From Epiperipatus broadwayi (Eukaryota > Onychophora > Udeonychophora > Euonychophora > Peripatidae), in NCBI GenBank assembly GCA_028023455.1, contig JAQFVV010006216.1:685001-749000 (forward strand): a stretch of 64,000 nucleotides of DNA, read 5' to 3'. Positions 1 through 13,560 of this stretch are shown in pieces. Positions within the stretch are counted from its first letter, which is position 1. The number at the start of each line of letters is the position of its first letter. The translations under genes were made by a program, and so were the position numbers. The notes below the pieces were generated by a model that saw nothing but the letters and a program-made list of their open reading frames with translations, was not told the origin of the DNA and did not search any database.

Positions 1-2790
1 AAATCCTTTATTTTTCCTATTTCTTAAAAAAAAACATCATCTTGGTTTCCTCTCCACTAGTACTTCCAAGTCACTATCCGATCTTATTTCTCAAGATTTT
101 TTCTATACTGTACATCGACAAATACATATCTGCATTACTAACAATAATAAAATTCATTGATATTTTAAAACTATTCCACTGTTCTATAAGAAAATCTTTT
201 TTACTACTTTCCTCCATATATTTAATCATATACAAACTATTTAAATATCTGAATACTTTATCACATGAAAGTTCAAAAGAATCACACAATTGTTCTGTTA
301 AATTATATTATTAATATACTTTAAATAAATTGTTGCATGCATATTCCAAATTACTCCTATCTCATTATATGTTAAAATGTTGCATAAAATGTGTACATAT
401 AATTAAGACTTTCACACTTCATTCTTAGGTCAATAGATGATCTAAAAAAAAATACATTATGCATTATAAATAACTATTAAAATTACCAAACGACCTTTAT
501 CTCCTCGCTCGCGTTCCGTAGGCTTCACCATCCATTTGATCCTTGTAGATATAAGATTCACATCCATACACTTTATTTTAAACACTATTTCTATAATTTT
601 ATCAAGCTATTATATTTAAATTTTAATATTACTAAATTTATGTTTTATGTTTTCCCTAATCTCACATAACATTTTATATTTTAAAATAAATTAGTAAAAA
701 ATATTCAAACTATATTTACTGTACTCCTTCATCAAATTTTCCTGAAAACCGTTCATACTAAAGCCAAAAAAAAAAATTGTTTATCATTTCTTTTCCATTC
801 ACTTAATGTTCCTCTCCCTGCTTGTTCAATTTTAAGGTAAAACAAATATTACTTCGTTCAATAAATATTCATGAATGATAATCCTTGGTTTTTATAATAT
901 TTAATACAATTATTAATTATGATATTAGTTAATCCCGTAAAGAAAACTTCTAAATATTCTCTTCTAATATTTCTTGCTAATATTTTCTCCCGTGCGACTT
1001 TTACGATGCATCTTCTCAGTACTTTGATTTAAATATTCAATAAAACTTTTCTGTTTCCATGGATTCATTTCATTAAGTAAATTAGATTTATATTTTCCAA
1101 ATCTTTATCTTTATTAAGCATTTCTCTAATGAACACTTTATAATATTTTTAATTCTTCTTAAAGTTTTTCTGTTCCTTTTTCATAAAAACACAATAGCTC
1201 TTTCATATTATTATTCTGTAACTTTTTTCCTTCTTTTAAAATTCTGGTACTATATACTTTGTAATGTTTCCTTTAAAAAGACAAACATTCTTTCTCCATT
1301 ATAACTTTTACATAATTTTTTCTTTATGATATACGCATCTTAATTTTTCCATAGAGAAGAATAAAAAAAAAAACTTCGGAGTAGCCTTATAAATTTGTGC
1401 GTCATAAATTTTTCTGACGGCAAGTAACTTCTCTTTTAAGTTTTCCGTATAATGTCCAAATTATATTCCTCTGAGTTACAATAATAAGTTTCTGGTTGAG
1501 CATAAATAAAGCTGTATCAAGGCACTTTACAAATATTTTTCCTTTATCATAACTTCTATATACTGTTTTCTGTAGTATTTCCATTTTTACTGCAAGGTTT
1601 CGGCTAAACTTGAATAAAATATCCTGGTAAGAAAACTTTTAAACTAGCCTTCCATTTAAAGGTAGTTCAAAATATTATATTTTAAAAAACTTTTAAAATA
1701 AATATAAAATTTTAAAATTATATCACTTTTCTAGCTTACGATCTTATACAGCTAAAAAATATGTTACTCCTTCCTTTACTTACACATTACTTCTCCCGCT
1801 CCATATAATTCCTATTTTTCGTCTGCTAAATACCTCCGTTGATTGGTTAATTACTTTTTAGCGCGAACAAATTTACACTTTTTTAGTTTTATAACAGACT
1901 AGACTTTTCAAATAAGACATTTATGACGTAATGATTTAAAATATTACTTAAAATAGTATTTTTAACTCAATTATAATTTTATCAAAGTCATTTAATTTTT
2001 TTTAAAACAATTATTAAAATAATATTTAATATCTATTTTAATATTAATATTTAATTTATCTTGTTTTTATTTAAATAAAATATTTAATTTTTTATTAACT
2101 GTATTCAACTTTTAAACACTACTTAAATATTACATCATTTAAACATTTAAAATAACTATTTAATATTTCAACATTCATTTCAACGATAGATAGCAATTAC
2201 ATTTAGTTCCATAATTCACAAACTTTGTTATTAAATTCTAACAAGCATGTGTGTGAAGGTATATAATATACAGTCACATGATTACTAACTTTATCAGATG
2301 ATTTTTTTTTTTTTAATTTACGTCTCGGTCTAAATTACCAAAACTGATATATTTTATAAAAATTTGGAAAATAATTTTAAAAATGTAGAACTAAATATAA
2401 TTCTCACCATCCTAAAGTTTATCTTAAAATATATTAGATTAAATTTGAATATTAATTATAATTATAATATTACATATAGCGTTTATTTAATTTATTAGTT
2501 TTAAAACATTACAATTGAATTGTTAATATACTTTTAACTATTTATAGCTGTATTATTTTATATGGCCAGCTTTTACAACCATAAGCAAGGATATAATTAA
2601 GCTTTATTTAACTGTTTTTTTTTTAAAATAATCCATTACACTTTTACATACCAGGTATTCAATTCAGCCTTAAATTGTACTATAAAATCTAATTATCCTA
2701 CTATTATTCATATATCATACAAACATATCTTAAAATTTAAAATTTTTTTTTAGCAATTGACCATTCTACCTTATTATGACCTATAGATAA
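1..2790 (-). repeat. Unidentified dispersed repeat, copy 1
   Basis: Several blocks of this stretch recur in the same order at 54240-55880. They include the block around 2190-2285 with an ACATGT-type core ending in CACATGATT, a block near 2560-2630 containing CCAGCTTTTACAACCAT, and a stretch near 1400-1600 whose minus-strand translation loosely resembles that of 54427-54642. I see no diagnostic transposase or reverse transcriptase motif, so the class is unknown. The strand is the one carrying the weak coding similarity. It stops just before the TA array at 2798. The left boundary is not visible and may lie outside the window. Confidence 0.45.
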
Positions 2791-2794
2791 GGGC

Positions 2795-5044
<2,250 letters not shown>

Positions 5045-5133
<89 letters not shown>
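5045..5133. repeat. (TA)n microsatellite
   Basis: About 90 bases of TA. It separates the 3' end of the solo LTR from the 3' end of a minus-strand PLE, so it could be the tail or target of either element. Confidence 0.96.
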
Positions 5134-5137
<4 letters not shown>

Positions 5138-6040
5138 TAATCAATGTCTGTATTCCAATTATAATAAAATATATATAATTAATCAAAACAATGCAATAAT
5201 TAATACAGTAAAAAATATTTTAAAAACAAATATATACCACAATTTAAAAGAAGTACTTTCAATTATCTATGTAGTCATTATCAACTAGATTCAAATTGTA
5301 TTACAAAAAACCATTACAAATGTAAACAAAAAGTAATATGTCATACATCAATTTTCCCACAATTCATTAATTTTTATATTGGCAACCTGTCTATTTATCA
5401 AATGATGCTTTTCACTTTTTATTAACATAGCTTCCTTAATTTTCCAATCATTATTATTTCTTTCAATACACAAAATTTTAACTTTATTAAAATCAAAACC
5501 ATAATTACATTTTACATTATGATCAAAAATACTGATGGTGATATGTCATCACTTCTAACATTCTCTTGTCTTCATTTTTGTACTTGTTATATACCAACAA
5601 ATGCTCCTTTGATCTTTTCTCCAATGTACATTGAGATTCACCTATATATGCCTTTCCACAAACACACAGCCATTTATATATTGCACAACTTTGATTTAAA
5701 ATACTACATCTATTTTTTGAATTATTTATTAATCTATTTAAATTAGGAGTAGTATAAAATGTGACTTGACATATATTTTTGTATATCTGTTTTATAAATT
5801 TTATCTGTTCATTACAAATAAATGGTATTGATATACAAGTATATTTTATTTTATCAATATCTATAGCACTTAAATATTACTATTATTATTAAACTTAGTA
5901 ACAATATTATAAATTAATTTATGATCATATCCAATATTTAACAAATCCATAGTAAATACATTTATGTTACTTATTTTATCAGACCTATATTTACATAACT
6001 TATTATTCCTAAATAAAAATGATTTTTAACCGGAACATTT
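5134..6040 (-). pseudogene. Penelope-like element, 3' part (RT thumb, GIY-YIG, C-terminus)
   Basis: Read on the minus strand, 6040 to 5750 gives a decayed segment (CKYRSDKISNINVF..) matching the linker between reverse transcriptase and endonuclease of the PLE at 57.5-57.9 kb. Then 5700-5540 gives YKWLCVCGKAYIGESQC followed by LEKRSKEHL. This is the GIY-YIG signature: YIGES with the downstream R..EH. A stop codon follows, and 5500-5340 gives the usual PLE C-terminus ERNNNDWKIKEAMLI ending in LINRQVANIKI. PLEs encode one RT plus GIY-YIG polyprotein and copy themselves by target-primed reverse transcription. This copy has several stops and frameshifts. The non-coding 3' tail reaches the TA array at 5133 and matches 51660-52065 closely. 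Confidence 0.75.
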
Positions 6041-6164
6041 ATGTACTATAAATTATGAATACTAACACAATTACACTATTTATTTAACATTTTCTCTGTA
6101 CTATTTATAAAATATGACTTCTTTAATTATTTTTTTTCAAATAATTTTCCATATGCAAAACAAA

Positions 6165-6540
6165 AATACAATCAAAGCAGAATTTTTCACTACAAATAAC
6201 TAACTGCATTATGTTCTGCAAAAAGAAATGTATACTTCTCTGCAGAACAATGTAACTTATTATATAATAATTCATGCTCCTTAACTCTCTTTTTCAATAC
6301 ACATGTTGTCCTTCTGATATAACTATACTCATAATGACATACCACTTTGTATATAATATTATATTTATTAACTTTATCAGTAGAATGTTTTCCATTAATA
6401 ACTAACCTTCTAGTATTTGCAGCACCTTTAAATGCAAAATTCAAATCAACAGATACCAATGATGTAATCTTACTACACACTATATCATTATTGATCACAG
6501 TTTGATGATTACATTTGAAAATCAGTTGTATATGGTGCAT
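6165..6540 (-). pseudogene. Penelope-like element fragment, GIY-YIG domain
   Basis: An open frame of 116 codons (6540-6190) contains the PLE linker and endonuclease: NTRRLVINGKHSTDKVNKYN, then IIYKVVCHYEYSYIRRTT and LKKRVKEHELLYNKLHC. The usual Y-I-G-E-T is changed to Y-I-R-R-T, so the catalytic glycine context is lost. The frame ends before the C-terminal HLINRQ-type motif. It belongs to a different subfamily from the neighbour at 5134-6040 and is the inverted partner of 7080-7390. Confidence 0.7.
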
Positions 6541-7390
6541 GAATGTTGGTCTATGGGTTTATTGTTTCAGCAATTACATATGTGTTATTGTATTATGAAA
6601 AGAAGATTTTAAAAAAATATTTTTGATGGGTGTTAAAAGTTATTTTAGATAGGTAGATGATGTACTTATTGTTGGAGCAAATATAATAGTGCAAAAACTA
6701 TTTATTAAATTAAATAATATTGATGTTTGATGTGAACTATTAATTTTGAAGATAGTGAGAATAGAAAAAAAAAAATACCTGGATTTAATGTTATGGAAAG
6801 AAGGTAAGAAAATTAACAATAAAATGGTGAGATCATTATCAATTAGAGGATTTGTGCATCAAATTCAAATGTTCCATTTGCCTATAAATTAGTGATTTTT
6901 AGAACTTTAGTTTTTAGAAATGATGTTTTGTATAAATTTCAGATCGATAAAATGGCTAATACTGAAAAATATGTTAATGATTTATTGGGGTGGGATATAG
7001 TAGAAAAAGTGTTTTATATGCACTATATAAATTTAGAAGTAGACAGAGAAGAGATATTATAGAAAGGAAAAGGTGGATAGCATTGCTTTATATAAATGAT
7101 ATAGTGAGTAGTAAGATTACATCATTGATATATGTTGATTTTAATATTGCATTTTAAATATGTACAAATACTAGAAGGTTACTTATTAATGGAAAAGTTT
7201 GTGTTGATAAAGTTAATAAATATAATATTATATATAAAGCGGTATGTCATTGTGAATATAGTTACATTGGGAGACTAAAGGTGCATTGAAAAAGAGAGTT
7301 ACAGAGTATGAATTATTATATAATAAGTTCTTCTGTGGATAGGTATAAGTATTTTTGCAGAACCTGCAGTTATTTGTAGATTGAAAACTT
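6541..7390 (+). pseudogene. Penelope-like element fragment, RT palm to GIY-YIG
   Basis: Plus-strand translation in broken frames gives a reverse transcriptase motif C (YFR-stop-VDDVLIVGA around 6640-6690, expected YxRYVDD). It is followed by KKYLDLMLWKEGKKINN, the RT block after the catalytic aspartates, and then at 7160-7320 the linker and GIY-YIG region (TRRLLINGKVCVDKVNKYN then IIYKAVCHCEYSYIGR). The last part is an inverted copy of 6165-6540, ending in the shared block around TGCAGTTATTTGTAG. Stops and frameshifts make it non-functional. Confidence 0.65.
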
Positions 7391-9185
7391 TTTTAAAGAT
7401 TTTTCTACAGCAGAATTTTTTTGGACACAAACAGATTTCTCAAAAACTAAACTCTGATAATCTTCGTTACATATATATATATATATATAAAACGTAGTCT
7501 TGGGGAAAAAATTAATGACGTTAACCGATCATTATTTGATACAAAGAAATTAACATAGGTTTTTTTTTATATATCGTATATCGAATAACCACAGCAAGAA
7601 TCTAATACCAGTGAGAATAAAAATGAAGATAATAAATTAAATTATATATTAGTACATAAGTGGGAAATAAAAAATATTTTCAAAATTTAATTATAACAAT
7701 AAAAAGATATATAGTGAAAACTCTCAGTAATTGAATTTTTAACAAAAGAAACAAATTCCAATCTTTCTTACTTTTTTTTTTAGTTTCCGTTTACCCAGAG
7801 AGGATACCAATTGCTCCTTAAAGATGAACTACATTTTAGCAACAATATTTACGATACACTGTTGGTTTATTATTTCAAGTAATCTACTACGTTTCTTTTG
7901 TTTTTTTTGCCTCTGCTGTTATCTTAAATTATTTTTAAAATAATTTAAGAGAAAAAAAACATGGAGGATAAGATTAATATAGGAAATAAAAAAATAACTA
8001 AATTCAAGACCTTATACGATTTTCTTCAACTATAATAATAGAAGTATATATATACAAAAAAAAATTTTTTTATTTTTTTTACTCTTTTTCTGAGTTGATA
8101 GTATGATATTATTGATAATAATAAAGATGCAAATAAAAAATTTCCAAACGTAAATAAAATTTCTGCTTTAGTAAAGCCTATGGCTGTTTAATTAATTAAA
8201 GCTAACTGATTTATTTGAGAAGTCAATCAACTAACAGATCACTTGACATTTTTTTTGTGCTTTTGGCAAATACTTTATATACGTATGCATGTAATCATTT
8301 CTTACAAAACATAATATTAATTTATTAATATTAATGATTGTTAAATGAGTTTACTTTTGACTTTTATATATATTAGATCAGGAATGACACATCTAGATGC
8401 TGATCTGAATTAGAATCTGGGCTGCATAAACTTGATAATTGTTCAGGTTCTAATCAAGAATATGGGGGGGGGGGACTAGTCTATAGCTAACCCAACTGAT
8501 TGCCTATCTAATATAATAAATGAGTACATATCTATTTTATTTAGATGATAAGACTACGATGGCAAAATACTCAAATTCTTATTACCTGAAAAATGTCAAA
8601 GCTAATTATATTGAATTTTACACTGTTCTTTTTTTTTTTGGAGGAGGCTAGAATGTTGGAAAGACTTTATTTAATAGTTGACTATTTAAAGATAGCTATG
8701 AGTAGAATTAAAATGCTCAAATAGAACTTAATTGAACATATTATTAAACAAAGAATAATAGGCAGAGAGTTGAAGTCTTAAAATGAATTCCGAAAGATTG
8801 TAAAATAACCCAAAATAGATTGTGTGTGAGACAAATGGATAAACTAAGACATTTTGTTGAAATTGATCAGAAAAACTAAATTAATGTTAGAAAAACTTTA
8901 ATTGACAGTATATCAATATTGCTTTAAAATGATGATGATTTCCATATGGCGCAATTTCAGTTTGCAATATCAGTTTTTAGTAGGTAATTTGCCTGGTTAT
9001 TTTATAGCTGAAATTTATCTTTAAAAAAATCTTACTTAAGTGAATTTTTTTCATGTATTTACATGTACACAATGTAATGTACATATATTCAAGTTTTTCT
9101 TCTCATTTTAATCTTTACATTCCTTATCTTAACTCTGTCATTTAACAACCATCTGACATTGCACAAACATAGACTTCTCTCTCTC

Positions 9186-9256
<71 letters not shown>

Positions 9257-10577
9257 GTTAATATCTATGCATTTTATAAATAGTCTTCACTTATCAAATG
9301 AGTTATGGGAATTAAAATTCAGAATCTTCACAGTCATGTTGATAGTTTGATATTTTCTCATTAGAACACTCTGACATAAGTTATAAACTGATTTCTATAC
9401 ACTTTAACATCTTGTGTGACAGAATAATCATTGTAGTGCATATTTTAAGCTTTTTTTTAATCAGTTCATTTCTCAATTCAACTTTACCATATTACAATCA
9501 TTCATCAACACAAAAATTTACATCAGCCTTTTTCACTAAAAGTGCATTTTGTAAAGAACATTTCCTTTTTTTTAACAATCCGAAAGTTTTCCATTATACA
9601 AATCTCATTCAAATTAGAGACTGATTTTTACTTACTTTTAATATCTTATAAAAGAGTTAGTAATCATTGTACTGTGGATATATTTGTGTATGCTTCTAGG
9701 TCTGTGTATGTTAGATTAAATATTTTAAGAGATTTGTTATAATGCAAATGAAAAATGTGTGGGGTTATTTCTAAGTAAACATATATTTAGTTATTATATA
9801 GAAATAATATGAATTTTTATTTTATGTATATTATATATTGTAACAGAAAAAATAAATTAAAGCATGGAAATGAGATATGACATCAAGATTATATGTATTC
9901 TAATCTACAACATTTATAATATGATAATTATGAAGATGAGAACTATGCAAGCTATATATTTCTTATACAACCTGGTAGATGCCAATTAATAATTCAGTTA
10001 CAGTGACTTTGTGGCCTCTAGTCAATGTGCATGTACAAGTTATGAAAGCTTTAAATATTTATATTAGAATAATATAATAAGAATAACACCTTGAGTAGAT
10101 GTAACAAACTCAAGTGCAATATTCACCGCTGACAGATTTTGCATTAACTCCAAAATAAAATAGAGAATTAAATAAAATTTAGAGATCAAGGACATTATGG
10201 TAAATGAGAATAATAATTTTATTATACAAAATGTACATTATAACTATTATAATTAAAACACTAAATAAAAATAATAAAGACTGTAAATAAATAATTATAC
10301 ACCATATCGATTTTCAATAGCAATTTTACATTCTTAAAAGTATATTTCATTTCTGTTAAATTTAAATTGATGTAATAGTATAAACTGTTTTTTATTAGAA
10401 TTTAGTCTTATACTATAATTGAAATAATCAAACATATTTAGCATTTACGATTTAGATGTTGTTTTTGTTTTGTTTTTTTGAGTTGAATATTATAATAGTG
10501 AAAGAGAGAAGAAGTTTATTTCATTAAGAATTGACAATATTGAACTCTTCTCGTATGATAAAGATTATATATATATA
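7391..10577. other. AT-rich DNA with no recognised gene
   Basis: Beyond a short TA run at about 7470-7490, an 11-G run near 8464 and the CT array at 9178, I see only AT-rich sequence with poly-A/T runs. The open frames here (for example 9412-9624) have no recognisable domain. Confidence 0.5.
9178..9252. repeat. (CT)n microsatellite
   Basis: About 75 bases of CT with one interruption (CTCTAT near 9191). The frame through it reads Leu-Ser repeats and is not a gene. It is the only long CT array in the window. Confidence 0.95.
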
Positions 10578-10821
10578 ATAATATTTTTGGGTACAAACCA
10601 TGTATTATTTTGCATTATAATCCGATATTTTGATGAACTAGCAACCGCCATTATCAAGGTTAATTTTTGAAAGAATAATCATTAGATATCAAACAATAAC
10701 ATGACTCAGTGCGAGATAAGAAGTGAGATTCAACTTGAAGTTTTTCAGCAGTCACAATATGAGGCTTATCAAAATGTTTATTTCCCTCAGTTTTTACATG
10801 GTTTGTACCCAAAAATATTAT
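10578..10821. mobile_element. MITE-like element with 26-bp perfect terminal inverted repeats
   Basis: ATAATATTTTTGGGTACAAA begins the left arm (10578-10603) and its exact reverse complement closes at 10796-10821, giving a 244-bp unit with a 192-bp interior that has no coding signal. Perfect 26-base arms this far apart are not expected by chance. The size and structure suit a miniature inverted-repeat transposable element. I could not see a clear target duplication because both flanks are AT-rich, so the superfamily is open. Confidence 0.55.
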
Positions 10822-10860
10822 TTTAACTACATTATATAACCGTGAAAACATTATATATAT

Positions 10861-12954
10861 ATTGTAACGATATATAAATATGTCGTTACATTAATTTAAA
10901 ATAAAAACTTAAAAGTTCGCAAATAAAAGTAAAAAAAAACTAAACGCTAAAATTAAAATGTTTGTTAAACGTATATACATTCGCACAGATGCTAAACTTT
11001 AAAAATATTTTTTTTAATAAATAAAAAAAGGTATTTGAATGTATTTTTTTTATAAAAAAAGATTTAAATATAAAAATAGTTTAAAAAAGAAATAACGTAA
11101 GTAAAAATAAAAACAGGTATTAATTAATTCTTGTAATCTTTAAATGGAAATGATTGTTTATAAATTGTTTGAAAAGCAAGCTAGCTTTGGGCTCTTGTAT
11201 AATTAAAATGATCTGATGAAAGATAGATAAGAAAATAAAAAGAAATTAGCTTGACCAATGGAAGCACCAAGCCTCAGCCCGGACCCGAATGAAAATTTGG
11301 ATTAGTGACGTCTTTGTTCAGTCAATCCGTGTGGATTAATATAAAAAGGGAAATACAGTTTTTTCGGATAGTTCCAGCGTTGTGTGTTTGAGAGGTGGTA
11401 GGACGCACATACCACACTCTCTATTTAAAAAGGAAAAATGAAAAGACTGTGATACCTTGAACCAGCTATTGCCATCTCCAGAACATTATCTTCCAATGGA
11501 GGCATCGTGGGAATTAAAAGCAGAAACCTGGACTCTTCTACCATGAGCTATGAACTTTACAAATTAACAACAACCAAAAAAGTAATTAAGAACTTTCGTC
11601 ATTGATTTTTTTTAAAGATTCAGCTAATTTAAATTTTAAAATGAACTCTTATTTGATTTTCAAATTAATAATTGATTGTTTAAATTTATATAGTTAAGTT
11701 TTGCTAAAATCATTTCCATTTTATTATTTTTATTTGTAGTAATATTTATTGTAGAAATTATTAAATGCATTACATTTAAGTTGGGTATAGACGTTGCATA
11801 GATTCTTTAGCGGTTGATTATGTTGTGGTTTTCACATTCGATTAGAATATATAGGTCAACGATATCACTGCAGCATCTTACGATGAATGCTAATGGGATT
11901 TGTATATTCCCTATGCAAGTGACGCTTATCGATGACTTTGTATTTTGATCAGTTGTGTTTAATTTGGAATGTTTTTGACCATGGAATCTGTGCAGCTGAT
12001 CTATACTCAACATTTTAAAACAAATTTTATAAAATTCATTTGTGCGAACGTATCTAAATGTTAAATTTAAGTCGGGCATGAATGGCTATATAGTTTTGTA
12101 AAGTTATATTAAGGGAGGGTAATCTTAGGTTATTCATTTCATAGTTGAATTGGTTCAATGGATTGGATATATTTGTGTAATAGTAGATGTAGTATGAGAT
12201 CCGCTTCAGGCAGGATTGCATATATATGCCACACACCTTCTGTTTGCCTATGGATGGGTTTGTAAGTCGGCAGAAGACCGCAATCCATTCCTATGGAGTT
12301 TTTTGTTTATTGTTCTACTCGCCAACAGATGTCACATTCCTGTTGGTGGAGAGTCAATGTCTTCTCTATTTCTACTTATTGTTCAGATGTACATTCCTGA
12401 CAGTATAGTATTTTGTGTTGTCGTATCATGCTACATTGAATACATGAATGTATCAGATGGATTGGTGCCAGTTTGGTTGCGAAATTTGTTGCCTAAGGTT
12501 AAATCAGGGAAGAATATTTTCTTTTCAAATGCAGATCTATATAGTCTATTCATACTTGACTATCTAAATAAAATATTAAACTCATTGAAACTTAGTTAAA
12601 TGTAAAATTAAAAGTTAATATAAAAATCTAAAATGTTAAACTTATTCCTCAAAATTTAAATGTTATTTTATATGTGCATAAATAAATATTTTTATGTGTT
12701 AATTTCTGGCAGTGGCTTTTATTTATTGATATTTAAGATATAAATTAAGATATAGATTTTTATCTCTGCGTCTCCGCTGAGCTAGTGACTTGGGCTAACG
12801 ATCGGAATATTTAAATAAAGTGGAATCTTAACAGCGCGTATCTGCCTACTTTATAAATTTTTCTAGGCTCAAATGCCTAGATGGCGCCCTGGTAGTTGCA
12901 GATATTGTTTTTGCGGTTAGATTAGATCTTCACTTGCATTTCGATCGTTATAAT
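10861..12954 (+). mobile_element. LTR, left member of an inverted LTR pair
   Basis: The ends are ATTGTAACGA and TCGTTATAAT, an inverted repeat with one mismatch. The first bases also form a hairpin (TGTAACGA with TCGTTACA read back from 10890). CCAAT at 11255 and TATAAAAAG at 11340 mark U3. Several AATAAA signals lie near 12690. The right boundary is fixed by a TGG primer binding site that follows AAT directly. The left flank is ATATAT. The 127-codon and 90-codon frames inside (12216-12599 and 11807-12079) occur only because both LTR copies share them. They match no known retroelement protein and are probably fortuitous. The inverted copy is at 13561-15662. Confidence 0.85.
11253..11348 (+). 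promoter_or_regulatory. LTR core promoter: CCAAT box and TATA box
   Basis: GACCAATGG starts at 11253 and TATAAAAAGGG starts at 11340, about 90 bases apart. Both are conserved in the older LTR at 2902-5049 and in the inverted copy. Transcription would start about 30 bases after the TATA box, near 11375. Confidence 0.55.
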
Positions 12955-12971
12955 TGGCGTCCCAAGTGTGG
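12955..12971 (+). other. Primer binding site of LTR retrotransposon
   Basis: TGGCGTCCCAAGTGTGG starts at the base after the LTR end. A TGG start is expected because it pairs with the CCA tail of a tRNA primer. I do not assign the tRNA. Confidence 0.6.
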
Positions 12972-13560
12972 CCTTACCTCAGAGATTGACCCTGAGAAGG
13001 GGAATTGATGATGATGAAATTTTCTATCTTTAATAAATCACGAGTGCCCTGAGAATTTTAAAAGTGAATCATGCCCGTAAATTTTTTTTCTGAAATTGTA
13101 TAAATATATTTGTTGTATTGACGTGGAGTTACAGTTTGAAATTTTGTCTTAAAGGTACTGCCAGTAATAAAAATTGCGCATATGTAAAGAGAAATACGAG
13201 GAATAAAAACTAATAAATAAAATGTAATAATAAATCTAAATCATATTTTTTTTTAAAAAAAAAAAAAAGTCTTGTATAAATTAAAATCTAATTGTTCAAC
13301 TTGCCTAAGTAATAGTTAGAGGTAGGAGAAATGAAAGTTGGAAGGGAGGGGGCAGAAATTTAGCTGGTAATACGGAATCAACAGTCAACATTTTTTTTAA
13401 TCATTATATTTGTGTGTAATTACTGTTTTGTCTTGTAAAAAAAAGTTTTGTCCTTTTGAAATTTTCATATATAATCAATTTGTGTAACGTAATTACTAAC
13501 ACTAAGTAAATTCTTTTTTTTTTTTTAATGTTTTTGTTTTTTGAGGAAGTTTACTGATAA
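12972..13560 (+). mobile_element. Remnant internal leader between inverted LTRs
   Basis: 589 bases that follow the primer binding site of the left LTR and end at the tail of the inverted right LTR. No open frame with gag similarity is visible, so this is only untranslated leader. No second primer binding site is seen at the right junction (AAATTTATC after the LTR end on the minus strand). The gag-pol body and the normal 3' junction are missing. Confidence 0.6.

Noticed and set aside
7465-7490. CTTCGTTACAT followed by TA repeats, resembling another LTR end
   Set aside because: The expected CAAT end and the paired inner repeat are absent, and no LTR body is seen on the plus or minus side.
11214-11240. 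CTGATGA..GAAA resembling a hammerhead ribozyme core
   Set aside because: Stem II cannot form from the bases between the two motifs and the older LTR copy lacks it, so it is probably chance.
12216-12599. 127-codon frame conserved in both inverted LTRs
   Set aside because: Conservation follows from recent LTR duplication. The older LTR at 2902-5049 does not keep the frame, and no known domain is present.
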